Shown: positions 50,574-61,098 of the stretch, in pieces
Numbering within the stretch: position 1 is the stretch's first letter
How the letters are laid out: each line of letters starts with the position of its first letter
Assembly (NCBI GenBank): GCA_003214215.1
Contig: QCLX01000003.1
Coordinates: forward strand, 1 to 64,000
Reading direction: 5' to 3'
Length of the DNA stretch: 64,000 bases
Source: Prochlorococcus sp. AG-418-G18
GTDB taxonomy: Bacteria; Cyanobacteriota; Cyanobacteriia; PCC-6307; Cyanobiaceae
The notes under the pieces: generated by a model
The model's input: only the letters and a program-made list of their open reading frames with translations
The model's database searches: none
Told to the model about the DNA's origin: nothing
Position numbers and translations under genes: made by a program

Positions 50574-51281
50574 ATGAAAATTCTTCTTGGATTAATTCTT
50601 TGCTTGATTTTTCAAGGAATTTTTTTAGAAAGTTCTTTTGCTCTAGTAGATTCTAACGTACGAGAGTTTTTGGAAAATCGTGTAAATCAATGGCCAGAAT
50701 TATATTTGCCAAATTTTAAAGTATCTGATACATCTAAGGATTTAATTTATCCCAAATGGTTTGAGGGGAATTGGCTTGTTACTTCTCAAGATATAGTTAA
50801 TGATTCAGAAGAGCCAGTTATTTATAAAGTGAATTTCATTAAGAATGATTCAGATTTAATTGTTGGTAATCGTGCAAAAAATTCTGAATCTATTGGAAAA
50901 GCAATATTTGGTGACACCTTAATCAAGGTTGTAAATGATCCTCAATCTATTAATAATCAAATTACATATTTAAAAGATGATTTTTATATTGAATCAAGAA
51001 TTACAGGGAGAAATCAGATCCAAGATGATGATATTTTTTTCGCAGATGAGCTAGTTATACAAACAGCGCATAAGCCAGGTGCTTCAAGGATTAATCAGGT
51101 AGAGACCATTAGTAAATTTCAAAAATGTTCCGAAGAAACGTTCGAAGTTGATAATTCAATCAAACCATCAATTTGTGGAGTGCAATATGTTGCTTCTTAT
51201 GGTTCAAAGGTTGGTGATTATTCTATTCATGCTATAAAAACAAATAAATATAAATTGACCTTTGAATTTATTGAGAGTTAG
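50574..51281 (+). CDS. DUF6816-like exported protein
   Basis: Signal peptide MKILLGLILCLIFQGIFLESSFA; WPELYLPNFKVSDTSKDLIYPKWFEGNWLVTSQ. Confidence 0.7.
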   Translation: MKILLGLILCLIFQGIFLESSFALVDSNVREFLENRVNQWPELYLPNFKVSDTSKDLIYPKWFEGNWLVTSQDIVNDSEEPVIYKVNFIKNDSDLIVGNRAKNSESIGKAIFGDTLIKVVNDPQSINNQITYLKDDFYIESRITGRNQIQDDDIFFADELVIQTAHKPGASRINQVETISKFQKCSEETFEVDNSIKPSICGVQYVASYGSKVGDYSIHAIKTNKYKLTFEFIES

Positions 51282-51993
51282 CACTAAAAAGATATTCTTC
51301 TAAGTTGTTCCTCCACATGAAAAGATTTTCTAAATAAGGGTTGTTTATGTATTCTTGGCTCCCTTCTCCTGAAAGAATTGGTCCTGCAGACTTTGGAAAT
51401 TTAAGAAGGGATAATTGAGCAGCAATTGAAATATCTGCAATTGATAAATTATCTCCAACTAAATATTTTTTGTTAATCAAGGATTTTGATAAAGCTTCCA
51501 GTAATTTTTGGAGTTCTAAATTATCTTTAGAAGATAAAACTACATTAGAAATTTTACTAAGATTTTCAAAAGGTAATTTATCAACAATACTTTTAACTGA
51601 AGAAGGTATTTCATCTGGAAGTAATGCAGTTCTTAGCTGTGGATTTTCTATTGCAGATTTTATTAAAGCTTTTCTACAAGTTGTAGCCATTGTAGTATCT
51701 GCCCAGTCTTCAATAAGTTTGCATTGTGCAAATAATATTGGGTCCTCAGGAAAGAGTGGATTGTTATCATTTTTTTTATCTAAATATTCGCAAATAGTTG
51801 AAGAGTCATTAATAACTTGATCGTTACTATCGACTATTACAGGTACTTGTTTTTGACCTGATAATTTAAAGATTTCAAATTGGCCTATTCCAGGTGTTAC
51901 TTCTTCAACTCGATATTGTAGTTTTTTTGCATGAAGAGCCATTCTTGTTTTTAAACAAAAAGCACTATGCCTAAATTGATATAATGTAATCAT
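51268..51993 (-). CDS. Glutathione S-transferase family protein
   Basis: ITLYQFRHSAFCLKTRMALHAKKLQYRVEEVTPG...VPVIVDSNDQVINDSSTICEYLD. Confidence 0.9.
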   Translation of the reverse strand: MITLYQFRHSAFCLKTRMALHAKKLQYRVEEVTPGIGQFEIFKLSGQKQVPVIVDSNDQVINDSSTICEYLDKKNDNNPLFPEDPILFAQCKLIEDWADTTMATTCRKALIKSAIENPQLRTALLPDEIPSSVKSIVDKLPFENLSKISNVVLSSKDNLELQKLLEALSKSLINKKYLVGDNLSIADISIAAQLSLLKFPKSAGPILSGEGSQEYINNPYLENLFMWRNNLEEYLFSANSQ

Positions 51994-52044
51994 GCTGTTT
52001 AATGTTTGTTAAAACTTAGCTAAAAAAATCTATTTGTGGAGCTA

Positions 52045-52254
52045 ATGGGCGAATTTTTCTCTAATGTTGCAAGATATCCAAAGTATTTGATATCCATCAT
52101 TGTTGGAGGCCTTGTTGCTTTGCTTGAACCTTTATTCAAGAATAGATCTAATCCACTCACAATAGTAGGTTTGATATCTTCTGTCTTCAGTGCTTTCATA
52201 ACTGTTTTTTTTGTCCTGCAAGCGATGACAAACCCAATTAATTTACAACCATAA
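52045..52254 (+). CDS. DUF751 (Ycf33-like) small membrane protein
   Basis: MGEFFSNVARYPKYLISIIVGGLVALLEPLFKNRSNPLTIVGLI. Confidence 0.8.
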   Translation: MGEFFSNVARYPKYLISIIVGGLVALLEPLFKNRSNPLTIVGLISSVFSAFITVFFVLQAMTNPINLQP

Positions 52255-52649
52255 TGCCAAATAATTACCGTCTTGCAAAAGTTTCCTCTCTTTTAAAGAA
52301 AGAGATAACCCTTATTTTGCAGAATGATTTGGAAAATGATTTGATTAGAGATCATTTTGTCAATATTTCTAAGATTGATTTATCAGGTGATTTGCAACAC
52401 TGTAAAATTTATATAACTTCAACTGCTCAAGAAAAAGTGAGGAGTGAGATTGTAGAAAACTTGAATACTGCTAAAAGCTCTATAAGGCATAGTTTAGGAA
52501 AAAGAATTGAGATGAGAAGAGTTCCAGAGATAATTTTTAAAGATGATGTTGTTCTTGATAAAGGATTATCAGTCTTGAAACTTCTCGATGAATTAAAAAA
52601 TAAAAATCAAAATAATAATAATGTTGAGGAAAAGGATGCCAATAGTTGA
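52254..52649 (+). CDS. rbfA: Ribosome-binding factor A
   Basis: RLAKVSSLLKKEITLILQNDL, IRHSLGKRIEMRRVPEIIFKDD. Confidence 0.94.
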   Translation: MPNNYRLAKVSSLLKKEITLILQNDLENDLIRDHFVNISKIDLSGDLQHCKIYITSTAQEKVRSEIVENLNTAKSSIRHSLGKRIEMRRVPEIIFKDDVVLDKGLSVLKLLDELKNKNQNNNNVEEKDANS

Positions 52650-53433
52650 TCTACCTCTTGATCAAAGAAATATAATTATTACTCGATCAAAAGAAGGGAT
52701 ATTGGATATCAAAAGGATATTCACAAGCAAGGGAGCTAATGTATTTGATTTGCCTGCAATAAGTATTGCTGATCCTGATGATTTGAATCCTCTCGATGAA
52801 GCATTAAATCAAATAAATGATTTTCATTGGATTATTTTTTCCAGTAGTAATGGGATTAAATTTGTGGATAAAAGACTTAGACACTTTAATAGTTCATTAA
52901 AAGAATGTTCTAAAAAAACAAAAATCGCCGTAGTCGGAGAAAAAACCTCAAAAACTCTTGATGATTTTGGGATTAAGGCTGATTTCATACCTCCAGAATT
53001 CGTTGCTGAAAGTTTAATTGATAATTTCCCAGTATCTGGTTATGGACTTCGAGTCTTTGTACCAAGAGTTCAAACAGGTGGTAGGGATCTAATTGCAGAT
53101 AAATTTAGAAAGTCTGGTTCCCGTGTATTTGAGGTTGCTGCATATGAAACTAGATGTCCTAAATCAATTCCCGAAGAAACAATTGATATTATTTCTAATC
53201 GAAAAGTAGACGCAATTATTTTCTCAAGCGGTAAAACCGTCGTAAATTCTGCTTTTTTACTAGAAAAAAAATTTGGTAAACAATGGTTAGAATATTTTGA
53301 TCAAATTAAGTTGTTAACTATTGGACCTCAGACAACAAAAATATGTAACAAGATTTTTGGAAGAGTTGATAGTCAGGCACAAAAATATACTTTTGAAGGA
53401 CTGCTAGATCTGGCAATAAATATTTTTAGTTAG
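52621..53433 (+). CDS. hemD: Uroporphyrinogen-III synthase
   Basis: NIIITRSKEGILDIKRIFTSKGANVFDLPAISI, WIIFSSSNGIKF, IAVVGEKTSKTLDDFGIKADF; start may be ATG at 52636. Confidence 0.92.
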   Translation: MLRKRMPIVDLPLDQRNIIITRSKEGILDIKRIFTSKGANVFDLPAISIADPDDLNPLDEALNQINDFHWIIFSSSNGIKFVDKRLRHFNSSLKECSKKTKIAVVGEKTSKTLDDFGIKADFIPPEFVAESLIDNFPVSGYGLRVFVPRVQTGGRDLIADKFRKSGSRVFEVAAYETRCPKSIPEETIDIISNRKVDAIIFSSGKTVVNSAFLLEKKFGKQWLEYFDQIKLLTIGPQTTKICNKIFGRVDSQAQKYTFEGLLDLAINIFS

Positions 53434-53896
53434 GAAATTTTTTTGCATAGTTCTTTTCAACTAAATCTTTGAACCTATCAATATTGGCCTGTAATTCATT
53501 TGTAACCATTTTGCCTAAGATATTTTCTTCCATAAAACGCGCAATCATTTTAGGTAGCTCATAAGTTATTGCTAAATTTACTGTTGTGATTTGATCACTT
53601 TTACTTTCGAAAACTACTGATCCCTCAGTTGGTAAACCTCCTATAGATTTCCATTTAAGTTTGCTTCTTTCGACCCTTTCTGTAATTTGAGCTTTCCATT
53701 TAAATCTAAAGCCATTTGCAGCCAAAGTCCATTCTGTTAAATCTGGTAATGTACTAGTCTCTTCATCAATTGTTTTTACAGATTCAATCCAGCTCATCCA
53801 AAGTGACATTGAGTCTAAATCGCTCCATGTATTCCAAACATTTTCGAGAGGCGCATTAACGACTGTTATTACGTCATGCTTTAGCCAAGTACCCAT
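53426..53896 (-). CDS. SRPBCC/cyclase-dehydrase family protein
   Basis: VVNAPLENVWNTWSDLDSMSLWMSWIESV; next to crtQ. Confidence 0.85.
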   Translation of the reverse strand: MGTWLKHDVITVVNAPLENVWNTWSDLDSMSLWMSWIESVKTIDEETSTLPDLTEWTLAANGFRFKWKAQITERVERSKLKWKSIGGLPTEGSVVFESKSDQITTVNLAITYELPKMIARFMEENILGKMVTNELQANIDRFKDLVEKNYAKKFPN

Positions 53897-53899
53897 GAA

Positions 53900-55354
53900 T
53901 CAACTTACTGCAAGATTTTTTGCTAATTCTGCTTTTTTCTCTAAGATTGCAGCAGCAGCCAAATGACCACTCATTGTAGCTCCCTCCATAGAGTCTATGT
54001 AATCTTGTTTTGTATAACTACCAGCCATGAAGAAATTAGGTATGGATGTTTTTTGATTAGGTCTGAAAGGTTCCATACCGGGTGACTCTCTATAGAGTGA
54101 TTGTGGAATTTGTACTACATTACTCCAAAGCAATTTAAGGTTTTTTGAGGATGGAAATAGACGGCGAACCTCTTTATCTATTTCTTTTGTAATTCTTTCT
54201 GTAGATCTTCCCATCCATCTATCGCCAGGAGTTAAAACACATTGGAGAAGTGACCCCATATCTTTTTTTCTATAATCTGCTGGACTTGCTAGTGCCAAAT
54301 CAGCAAAACAACTGAAAGAGGCATCAGCAGAATAAAGAAGATTATCTAGTCCAATTGGTTCATTTCCAGTATTATCTTTTTGCAATTCAGTAACCCAACC
54401 GTCATATCTTAATTGAATTGTGGCAACAGCAACAGCTCTAAGTTTTTTTAAACCTTCAAATTCTTTAAATTGATACCATTCTTTTGGAATTATTTTTTTT
54501 ATTCCAGGAACATCACAGGCAGCTAGAAATTTATCTGCAAACACTGCCTTGATTCCTTCAGGATAAGATATTTTTAATTGATTAACTAAATAAGAGGAAG
54601 ATTCCTTTTCATAAATGATTTCTTCTACCCTATGGTTAAGATGTATTTTTGCTCCTTTGTTTGTGATGTAGTCGACAATAGGTTGAGTTAACCACTTATG
54701 TGGAGAACCTTTTAAAAGATTCAGTTTTGAAGCTTCTGTTTTTGAAGCAAACATCATGAAGATAGTTAGCATACATCTTGCTGAAATATCATTGCAATTA
54801 ATGAAACCTAAAGCATATGCGATAGGATCCCACATTCTTTCTAAGCTTTTTTCACTTCCACCATGGTTTAAAAACCATTCTTTAAAACTAATTCTATCTA
54901 GATCTCTAATTATTTTCATTGCGCCTTCGTAGTCTATCAATCCTCTAACTATTGGGCTTGTACCTAAAGCTAGAGCATTTCTAAACTTATCTACCCAACT
55001 AAGTTGTTCGGTGGTAAAAAAAGCTTTAAGTCCGTTAAATGGAGCACCTAAAGGGAATCTGAAGTCTAACGATTTTAAATTACCACCATTATTGATAAAT
55101 AGATGAGTATGATCTTTCGGGAGTAAATTGTCTAGAGCTCCCACTTTTTTCATTAATTTAAAAAGATTTGCATAATTGTAAAAAAATACATGTAAACCCA
55201 TTTCTATGTGGTTGCCATCCTTATCTTCCCAACTTCCTACTTTACCTCCCCAAAATGATCTGCTCTCATAAATTTCTACTTCATGGCCTTCATCAACTAA
55301 ATTGACTGCTGCTGTAAGTCCAGCTAATCCAGAACCAACTATTGCAATTTTCAC
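53900..55354 (-). CDS. crtQ: Zeta-carotene desaturase
   Basis: [42 protein letters not shown]...[14 protein letters not shown]-terminal [23 protein letters not shown]. Confidence 0.95.
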   Translation of the reverse strand: MKIAIVGSGLAGLTAAVNLVDEGHEVEIYESRSFWGGKVGSWEDKDGNHIEMGLHVFFYNYANLFKLMKKVGALDNLLPKDHTHLFINNGGNLKSLDFRFPLGAPFNGLKAFFTTEQLSWVDKFRNALALGTSPIVRGLIDYEGAMKIIRDLDRISFKEWFLNHGGSEKSLERMWDPIAYALGFINCNDISARCMLTIFMMFASKTEASKLNLLKGSPHKWLTQPIVDYITNKGAKIHLNHRVEEIIYEKESSSYLVNQLKISYPEGIKAVFADKFLAACDVPGIKKIIPKEWYQFKEFEGLKKLRAVAVATIQLRYDGWVTELQKDNTGNEPIGLDNLLYSADASFSCFADLALASPADYRKKDMGSLLQCVLTPGDRWMGRSTERITKEIDKEVRRLFPSSKNLKLLWSNVVQIPQSLYRESPGMEPFRPNQKTSIPNFFMAGSYTKQDYIDSMEGATMSGHLAAAAILEKKAELAKNLAVS

Positions 55355-55453
55355 TTTTTCTTAGAATTATAACAAATCAAGTTTGGATAACGTTTGTTCT
55401 ATGCATCCTATCGATTAAGTTTTTATATTATAAATAGTAGAAATCCCTTGTTT

Positions 55454-55846
55454 ATGGAAAATGTAGAAGTTAAACAGGAAATTAAAAATTCTGATGATGG
55501 CAAAGGTATCTTAATTACGAATGATGCTATAGAACAAATTTCAAATTTATTGAAGGGACAAAGTGATAAAAAAGCACTTAGGGTAGGGGTAAGATCTGGC
55601 GGTTGTAGTGGGATGAGTTATACGATGGATTTTATAGGAACTGATGAAATAAATCCCGATGATAAAGTTTATGATTATTCATTAAAAGCAGATCAAATCT
55701 TTCAAGTTGTTTGTGATCCCAAAAGTCTTTTATATATTTATGGAATGCAGTTAGATTTTAGTAAGGAATTAATTGGAGGCGGCTTTAATTTTGTAAATCC
55801 TAATGCCTCTCAAACTTGCGGTTGTGGAAGCTCTTTTGCAGTTTAA
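55454..55846 (+). CDS. HesB/IscA/SufA-family Fe-S carrier protein
   Basis: LRVGVRSGGCSGMSYTMDF ... SQTCGCGSSF; ATG at 55454 preferred to ORF-track start. Confidence 0.94.
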   Translation: MENVEVKQEIKNSDDGKGILITNDAIEQISNLLKGQSDKKALRVGVRSGGCSGMSYTMDFIGTDEINPDDKVYDYSLKADQIFQVVCDPKSLLYIYGMQLDFSKELIGGGFNFVNPNASQTCGCGSSFAV

Positions 55847-55852
55847 TAAATA

Positions 55853-56281
55853 ATGAATAACGAAATTAATCCCATCGAAGAGGATTTTAATGCAGCTTTA
55901 TCAAGATATAAAGCAGGGCAAGATTTAATTCCAATCGTTCAAGATTTTCAAAAAATTATACAGCAAATTCCAAATCATTTTGCTGCTTGGACTTGTTTAT
56001 CATGGCTTCAATTACTTTTGAAAAACAATGAAGAAGCTTTGTCAGCTGCAAGACAAGCTGTTCGATTAAATCAGCAAGATCCACAAGCAAGAATGAATTT
56101 GTCTTTAGCTCTTTTGGCTACCAATAATAAAGGTGTTAGGGATCATATTGAGTTAATAAAAAAAATGTCTACGATGATGCCAGATGTGAAAAGTGAGTTG
56201 AAAGAATCTGTTGAAGACGGATTAAGTAGATATCCAGATTGGCCTGAGTTAACCAAAGTAAAAAAATGGTTGGAATTTTAA
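55853..56281 (+). CDS. Tetratricopeptide-repeat-like protein
   Basis: FAAWTCLSWLQLLLKNNEEALSAARQAVRLNQQDPQARMNLSLALL. Confidence 0.8.
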   Translation: MNNEINPIEEDFNAALSRYKAGQDLIPIVQDFQKIIQQIPNHFAAWTCLSWLQLLLKNNEEALSAARQAVRLNQQDPQARMNLSLALLATNNKGVRDHIELIKKMSTMMPDVKSELKESVEDGLSRYPDWPELTKVKKWLEF

Positions 56282-56282
56282 A

Positions 56283-57485
56283 TTGTTTAAGATTTTAATT
56301 TTAAGTAATGGGCATGGAGAAGATCTATCTGGCAGTCTAATAGCTAAACAATTCGTAAAAAGTGGTTATTCTGTTGATGCTTTGCCAATTGTTGGTATGG
56401 GAAACCATTACGAAAAAGAAAAAATTAAGATTATCGGTAAAACTAAGGAATTTAGAACTGGAGGAATTGGTTATAATTCTTTTAAGGGAAGACTTACTGA
56501 GATATTAGGAGGAGAAATATTTTATCTTCTAAAAAGATTATATTTAACTTTTAAAATAAGAAAAAAATATGATTATTTTTTTGTAGTTGGAGATATTGTG
56601 CCAGTTTTTTTTGCATGGGTTTGTAATAAAGATTTTTTTACATATCTAGTTGCTTATTCCAGCCATTATGAAGGGAAGTTGAAATTACCATGGCCTTCTA
56701 AATTTTTCTTGCTCTCACAAAAAGCAAAAAAAATATATACGAGAGATTCCCTTACAGCTAATGATTTAACATTGCAATTAAAAAAGAAAGTGTCTTTTTT
56801 AGGTAACCCATTTATGGATAAGTTTTTTCCTAGAAATAAAGAATTAAATAAAGATGAATTTAGTATTGGATTATTTCCAGGAAGTAGATTCCCCGAGATT
56901 TTAGATAATTTTGTGTTGATTTTAGAGGTATTAGAGGCATTGTCAGATTTTAGATATTTTCAAAAAATTCAGTTTAATTTTGCAATAGTTAATGCTCTAT
57001 CTTCATCAAAAATAAAGGAGATATTTCAAAAAAGAGGATGGTTAAAAATAGAAAATATAAAAGATAATAATCTCTTGAAATTCCAATATAAATTTTTAGA
57101 AGTGAATATATATTGGAATAATTTTGACAAAATATTATTGAAAAGTAGATGCTGTATTAGCATGGCAGGAACAGCAGCAGAGCAAGCGATTGGATTAGGA
57201 AAACCAGTTATTCAGATTGAAGGTAAAGGTCCGCAATTTACAAAAACTTTTGCAGAAGCGCAAAGACGTTTGCTTGGAAAATATGTTTTTTGTGCCAGTA
57301 ATTTTAAAGACAAAAATGATCAAATCAATCAGACAATGAAATTGATCATAAAAATAATATATCTTATACAGCTAAATAAGAAGTTTATGATCTCATGTCA
57401 TGAAAATGCTAAAAAAAGACTTGGTGAAAACAAAGCTTGTTTAAAAATGGTTGATGATATGAATATTGTTATAAAAAATGACTAA
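56283..57485 (+). CDS. Second LpxB-related glycosyltransferase-like protein
   Basis: ILILSNGHGEDLSGSLIAKQF, IGLFPGSRFPEI, MAGTAAEQAIGLGKPVIQIEGKGPQFT; TTG start. Confidence 0.75.
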   Translation: MFKILILSNGHGEDLSGSLIAKQFVKSGYSVDALPIVGMGNHYEKEKIKIIGKTKEFRTGGIGYNSFKGRLTEILGGEIFYLLKRLYLTFKIRKKYDYFFVVGDIVPVFFAWVCNKDFFTYLVAYSSHYEGKLKLPWPSKFFLLSQKAKKIYTRDSLTANDLTLQLKKKVSFLGNPFMDKFFPRNKELNKDEFSIGLFPGSRFPEILDNFVLILEVLEALSDFRYFQKIQFNFAIVNALSSSKIKEIFQKRGWLKIENIKDNNLLKFQYKFLEVNIYWNNFDKILLKSRCCISMAGTAAEQAIGLGKPVIQIEGKGPQFTKTFAEAQRRLLGKYVFCASNFKDKNDQINQTMKLIIKIIYLIQLNKKFMISCHENAKKRLGENKACLKMVDDMNIVIKND

Positions 57486-57747
57486 GGAAAATAATCAAAA
57501 TAAGTTAAAACAAATTATCGATAATTTGTTATTAATAAATTTATTTACAGTCATTTTTTTTGCAATATTTTTTATTTTTGCAATCATCATGCAATTTAAT
57601 GGGATATTTATTTTTATTAATTTTATTCAAATAGTTTGGAATCCTCTTGTAGTTCCATTGATAACAATTCTTATTATTGGTGCTTTAGTAAACGGTATTA
57701 ATTCTTGGTGGAGGCGTAAATTGCTTTCTCAAGAAGAGGATATTTAA
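57478..57747 (+). CDS. Small two-TM hypothetical protein
   Basis: Two hydrophobic segments; 8-nt overlap with previous gene. Confidence 0.6.
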   Translation: MTKENNQNKLKQIIDNLLLINLFTVIFFAIFFIFAIIMQFNGIFIFINFIQIVWNPLVVPLITILIIGALVNGINSWWRRKLLSQEEDI

Positions 57748-58624
57748 AATTATAATTTTTGATTTTACTGCTAATTACTTTTTGTCCTTCTAAAACAACT
57801 TTCGCTCCATCTCCTAACAATATTTTTAAAACCGCTCCAGGCACTGGAAGTAAATTAGGTCTATTCAGACATTTGCCTAAAGTCTGAGAAAATTCTCTCA
57901 TTAATACTGGATTTGGTGCAACAGCATTAAATACTCCCGAATACTTTTTATCAACTAATGCTTGAATAATTAATGCACATAAATCAGTTCTATGAATCCA
58001 ACTCATCCATTGTTTACCATCTCCAATTGGTCCACCTAATCCAACTTTAAATATAGGGAGCATTTTTCCTAATGCTCCTCCGTCTTTTTCTAGAACAATT
58101 CCAATTCTAAAAATAACTAACCTTGAGAAAAATGGTTTTTCAGCGGCGACCGCTTCCCATCTTTTGCAAAGATTAGATAAAAAGTCATTCCCTCCAAGAC
58201 TATTTTCATTGAATTCAGTAGACAAACTTGTACCGTAATAACCTATAGCTGATCCATTTATAATGACTTTTGGGTTTATTTTTAAATTTTTAAGGGTCTT
58301 CATCATAAATTTCGTGGTGTTAATACGACTATTTTCAATCTCCTGTTTTTGTTCAGCAGTCCATTTTTTTTCTGCTATGGGTTCTCCCATCAAGTTAATA
58401 ATTCCATCTGTCTCTCTTAAAATATTTAGAAGATTTTCGTTATTCCAGTTTTTTTCTTTTGATAAATCTATTTGAAAAAATTTAAACTTATTGAAATCTA
58501 AAGCAAGCTTTAATTTACTAATGGGTTTTCTACTTACAATGTATATTTCGTGATTTGCATTGAGTAGTGATGGTACTAATTCTTTACCAATAAATCCAGT
58601 GCAGCCAAGTAGTAAAAGACGCAT
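57698..58624 (-). CDS. TIGR01777-family NAD-dependent epimerase/dehydratase
   Basis: MRLLLLGCTGFIGKELVPSLLNANHEI, IINLMGEPIAEKKWTAEQKQEIENSRI, NGSAIGYYGTS. Confidence 0.93.
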   Translation of the reverse strand: MRLLLLGCTGFIGKELVPSLLNANHEIYIVSRKPISKLKLALDFNKFKFFQIDLSKEKNWNNENLLNILRETDGIINLMGEPIAEKKWTAEQKQEIENSRINTTKFMMKTLKNLKINPKVIINGSAIGYYGTSLSTEFNENSLGGNDFLSNLCKRWEAVAAEKPFFSRLVIFRIGIVLEKDGGALGKMLPIFKVGLGGPIGDGKQWMSWIHRTDLCALIIQALVDKKYSGVFNAVAPNPVLMREFSQTLGKCLNRPNLLPVPGAVLKILLGDGAKVVLEGQKVISSKIKNYNFKYPLLEKAIYASTKN

Positions 58625-58760
58625 ATCTTATAGATGTTTATTATTTAAGGCTATTAAATTTTTTAGACGTTTGTAATTATTATTCCGTTTTAAATTTTTT
58701 TCAATAGTTTTCAAACAAGTTTTTGTATAATGAATCTCAAATAACTTTCTTGAATTTATT

Positions 58761-58997
58761 ATGACAGATTCTATTCCAAAGAAACCTCTCAAGAAAGGAA
58801 GCTTAGTTTTTGTCGATAGAGAAAATTATATAAAAAGTATCGAAGCGCTAGCCAGTGATGATGATCTACCTAATTATGTCTTTGAAGGTCCTGGAGAGAT
58901 TCTTTCAGTAAAAGACGAATATGCTCAGGTTCGATGGCGCAGACCTGTTCCAGATGTTTGGTTGAAATTAGATCAACTTAAAGAATATACTCAATAA
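58761..58997 (+). CDS. ndhO: NAD(P)H-quinone oxidoreductase subunit O
   Basis: PLKKGSLVFVDRENYIKSIEALASDDDLPNYVFEGPGEILSVKDEYAQVRWRRPVPDVWLKLDQL. Confidence 0.93.
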   Translation: MTDSIPKKPLKKGSLVFVDRENYIKSIEALASDDDLPNYVFEGPGEILSVKDEYAQVRWRRPVPDVWLKLDQLKEYTQ

Positions 58998-59008
58998 AAT
59001 TTTTATAT

Positions 59009-59686
59009 CTAAAAGTTTTTATTTTTTTTATCTATAGACATCTTTGATTGTATTCTTTTTGCTTCTTTGATCATTTCTTTGCCATCAAATAAGTAATTAT
59101 CAACGTATCCTTGTGTGTATCTATCAAATTCTGATAGCGCGTCTTTAACTTGTGAAAAACAATGATAAAGATCGAGGCCTAAAACTGTAATAGACTTTGG
59201 AACTATTTGTTTGTTATAAATTTTTTCAACTTTCTCTATTTTCTTTTGTGAAAGAATAATATAACTGCAAAAATTTTCCATTAGTTCGTCATCATATGGA
59301 TCCGCAGATAGTTCTTTTATTTCGTTATTCAATGGTTTAATGATTTGACTAATTAATCTATTTATCGGACTATAAATTTCTTTAATCCATGTTTCAACTT
59401 CTTGGTCCTTAATTGAAGAATTATGTTTTTTTGAATTAAATTTCTCTTCCCAATTTTCGTTTAATGAATCAAATGATGAGCTGGAAAAGGAAAAACTGCT
59501 ATCGTATTGTTTCTTTTTGATAGGGTCATTTAGAGTTTCCCAGGCATTTTGTATTGCAAGAAATCGTTCTTTCTTGCCACCTGCATCTGGATGATGTTGC
59601 TTAACTAAAGAGCGATATGAAGATTTAATTTCACTTCTGGTTGCATTTTGTTTGAGACCTAATTCTTCATATAAATTTTTTTCCAT
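59009..59686 (-). CDS. J-domain (DnaJ-like) protein
   Basis: YEELGLKQNATRSEIKSSYRSLVKQHHPDAGGKKERFLAIQNAWETL. Confidence 0.92.
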   Translation of the reverse strand: MEKNLYEELGLKQNATRSEIKSSYRSLVKQHHPDAGGKKERFLAIQNAWETLNDPIKKKQYDSSFSFSSSSFDSLNENWEEKFNSKKHNSSIKDQEVETWIKEIYSPINRLISQIIKPLNNEIKELSADPYDDELMENFCSYIILSQKKIEKVEKIYNKQIVPKSITVLGLDLYHCFSQVKDALSEFDRYTQGYVDNYLFDGKEMIKEAKRIQSKMSIDKKNKNF

Positions 59687-59702
59687 TTTTATGAATTATG
59701 CA

Positions 59703-60671
59703 TTAAAGATAACCATCTTTCCTTGCTTCAATTGAAGAATTCGATTCAAACATTGCCGTTGATAAATATCTTTCACCAAAACTTGGAAGAATTACTATCA
59801 ATCTTTTATTCATCAGTTCTTTCCTTTCTCCGATTTTTATAGTTGCTGCTAATGCTGCACCACTGCTTATGCCCGACAAAAGACCTTCCAATCGAGCTAA
59901 TAGACGCCCATAATAAAAAGCTTCATCGTCATCTATTTTTATAATTTCATCTATTAACTTTGTATTCAGAACTTTCGGAACAAAACCTGCTCCTATTCCT
60001 TGGATTGAATGAGATCCTGCTATTTCTCCAGAAATTACAGCACTTTTTTTGGGCTCTACAGCATAAATTTTGCAATTTGGATTAACTTTTTTTAAAAAAC
60101 GTGCGCAACCAGTAATTGTTCCTCCTGTGCCAACTCCTGTAACTAGTCCATCTAAATTATTATTAGATTGGGCCCATATCTCTTGTGCTGTTGTTCTTTC
60201 GTGGATATCGGGATTAGCGAAGTTTTCAAATTGATTAAATTGATAGCTATTGGATATGCTTGAAGAAAGCTCATTAGCTAAATCTAAAGCTCCTTTCATT
60301 CCTTCTTTACCAGGAGTTAGCTGTAATTCAGCTCCATATGCTCTCAACATTGCCCTTCTTTCAATACTCATTGTATCAGGCATAGTTAATATTAATTTAT
60401 AGCCTTTTGCTGCAGCAACCATTGCTAATGCGATGCCAGTATTTCCACTTGTTGCTTCAATTAATGTTGTTTGATTTGGTCTTATCAATCCTTCTTCTTC
60501 AGCTTTGCATAACATTGAATAAGCAATTCGATCTTTAACTGAGGCCGAAGGATTGAAGCTTTCAAGTTTGGCTATTATCTCTGGATAACAATTAAAGTAC
60601 TTTTTGATTCGATTTAATTTGACTAATGGGGTATTTCCAACTAGAGAAGTGATATCATTTGCTATTTCCAT
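59703..60671 (-). CDS. cysK: Cysteine synthase A
   Basis: NTPLVKLNRI, LESFNPSASVKDRIAYSM, EATSGNTGIALAMVAAAKGY, GVGTGGTITG. Confidence 0.96.
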   Translation of the reverse strand: MEIANDITSLVGNTPLVKLNRIKKYFNCYPEIIAKLESFNPSASVKDRIAYSMLCKAEEEGLIRPNQTTLIEATSGNTGIALAMVAAAKGYKLILTMPDTMSIERRAMLRAYGAELQLTPGKEGMKGALDLANELSSSISNSYQFNQFENFANPDIHERTTAQEIWAQSNNNLDGLVTGVGTGGTITGCARFLKKVNPNCKIYAVEPKKSAVISGEIAGSHSIQGIGAGFVPKVLNTKLIDEIIKIDDDEAFYYGRLLARLEGLLSGISSGAALAATIKIGERKELMNKRLIVILPSFGERYLSTAMFESNSSIEARKDGYL

Positions 60672-60825
60672 GAAATGATTATTTAAATTGCAAAATTTAA
60701 TCTCCTTCTTTTATACTAATTGTATTTCAAGATCTTTTATATAATTTTCTCAAAATAATTTAATTTTAAAAAACTTTTTGTAAGAGAATATTTACTATTA
60801 TAGAAGGAAGTTTTGATAAATTTTT

Positions 60826-61098
60826 ATGTATTCGCTGGAACTAAGTCTAAGATATTCACCTTTTCCACTTTCAATTCAGAAGAAAGAATTCGAAGATGTT
60901 AAAAGAATTTATGATGAAATAAAAAATTCTATGAATCAGGCTTTAGAAACTTCAAACTTGATTGAATTAAGGTGCGATAAAGTGCGAGATAAATTAATTG
61001 CTGTCAGAGCTCAAGAAATTATTTCTGTGCAGATATATGAAAAATCATCAGTAGCAGGAGGCGCTAAAAGACCAGGATTCTCCCTAAACATGGATTGA
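60826..61098 (+). CDS. UPF0367 family protein
   Basis: LRYSPFPLSIQKKEFEDVKRIYDEI...EISVQIYEKSSVAGG; cyanobacterial small-protein family. Confidence 0.8.
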   Translation: MYSLELSLRYSPFPLSIQKKEFEDVKRIYDEIKNSMNQALETSNLIELRCDKVRDKLIAVRAQEIISVQIYEKSSVAGGAKRPGFSLNMD

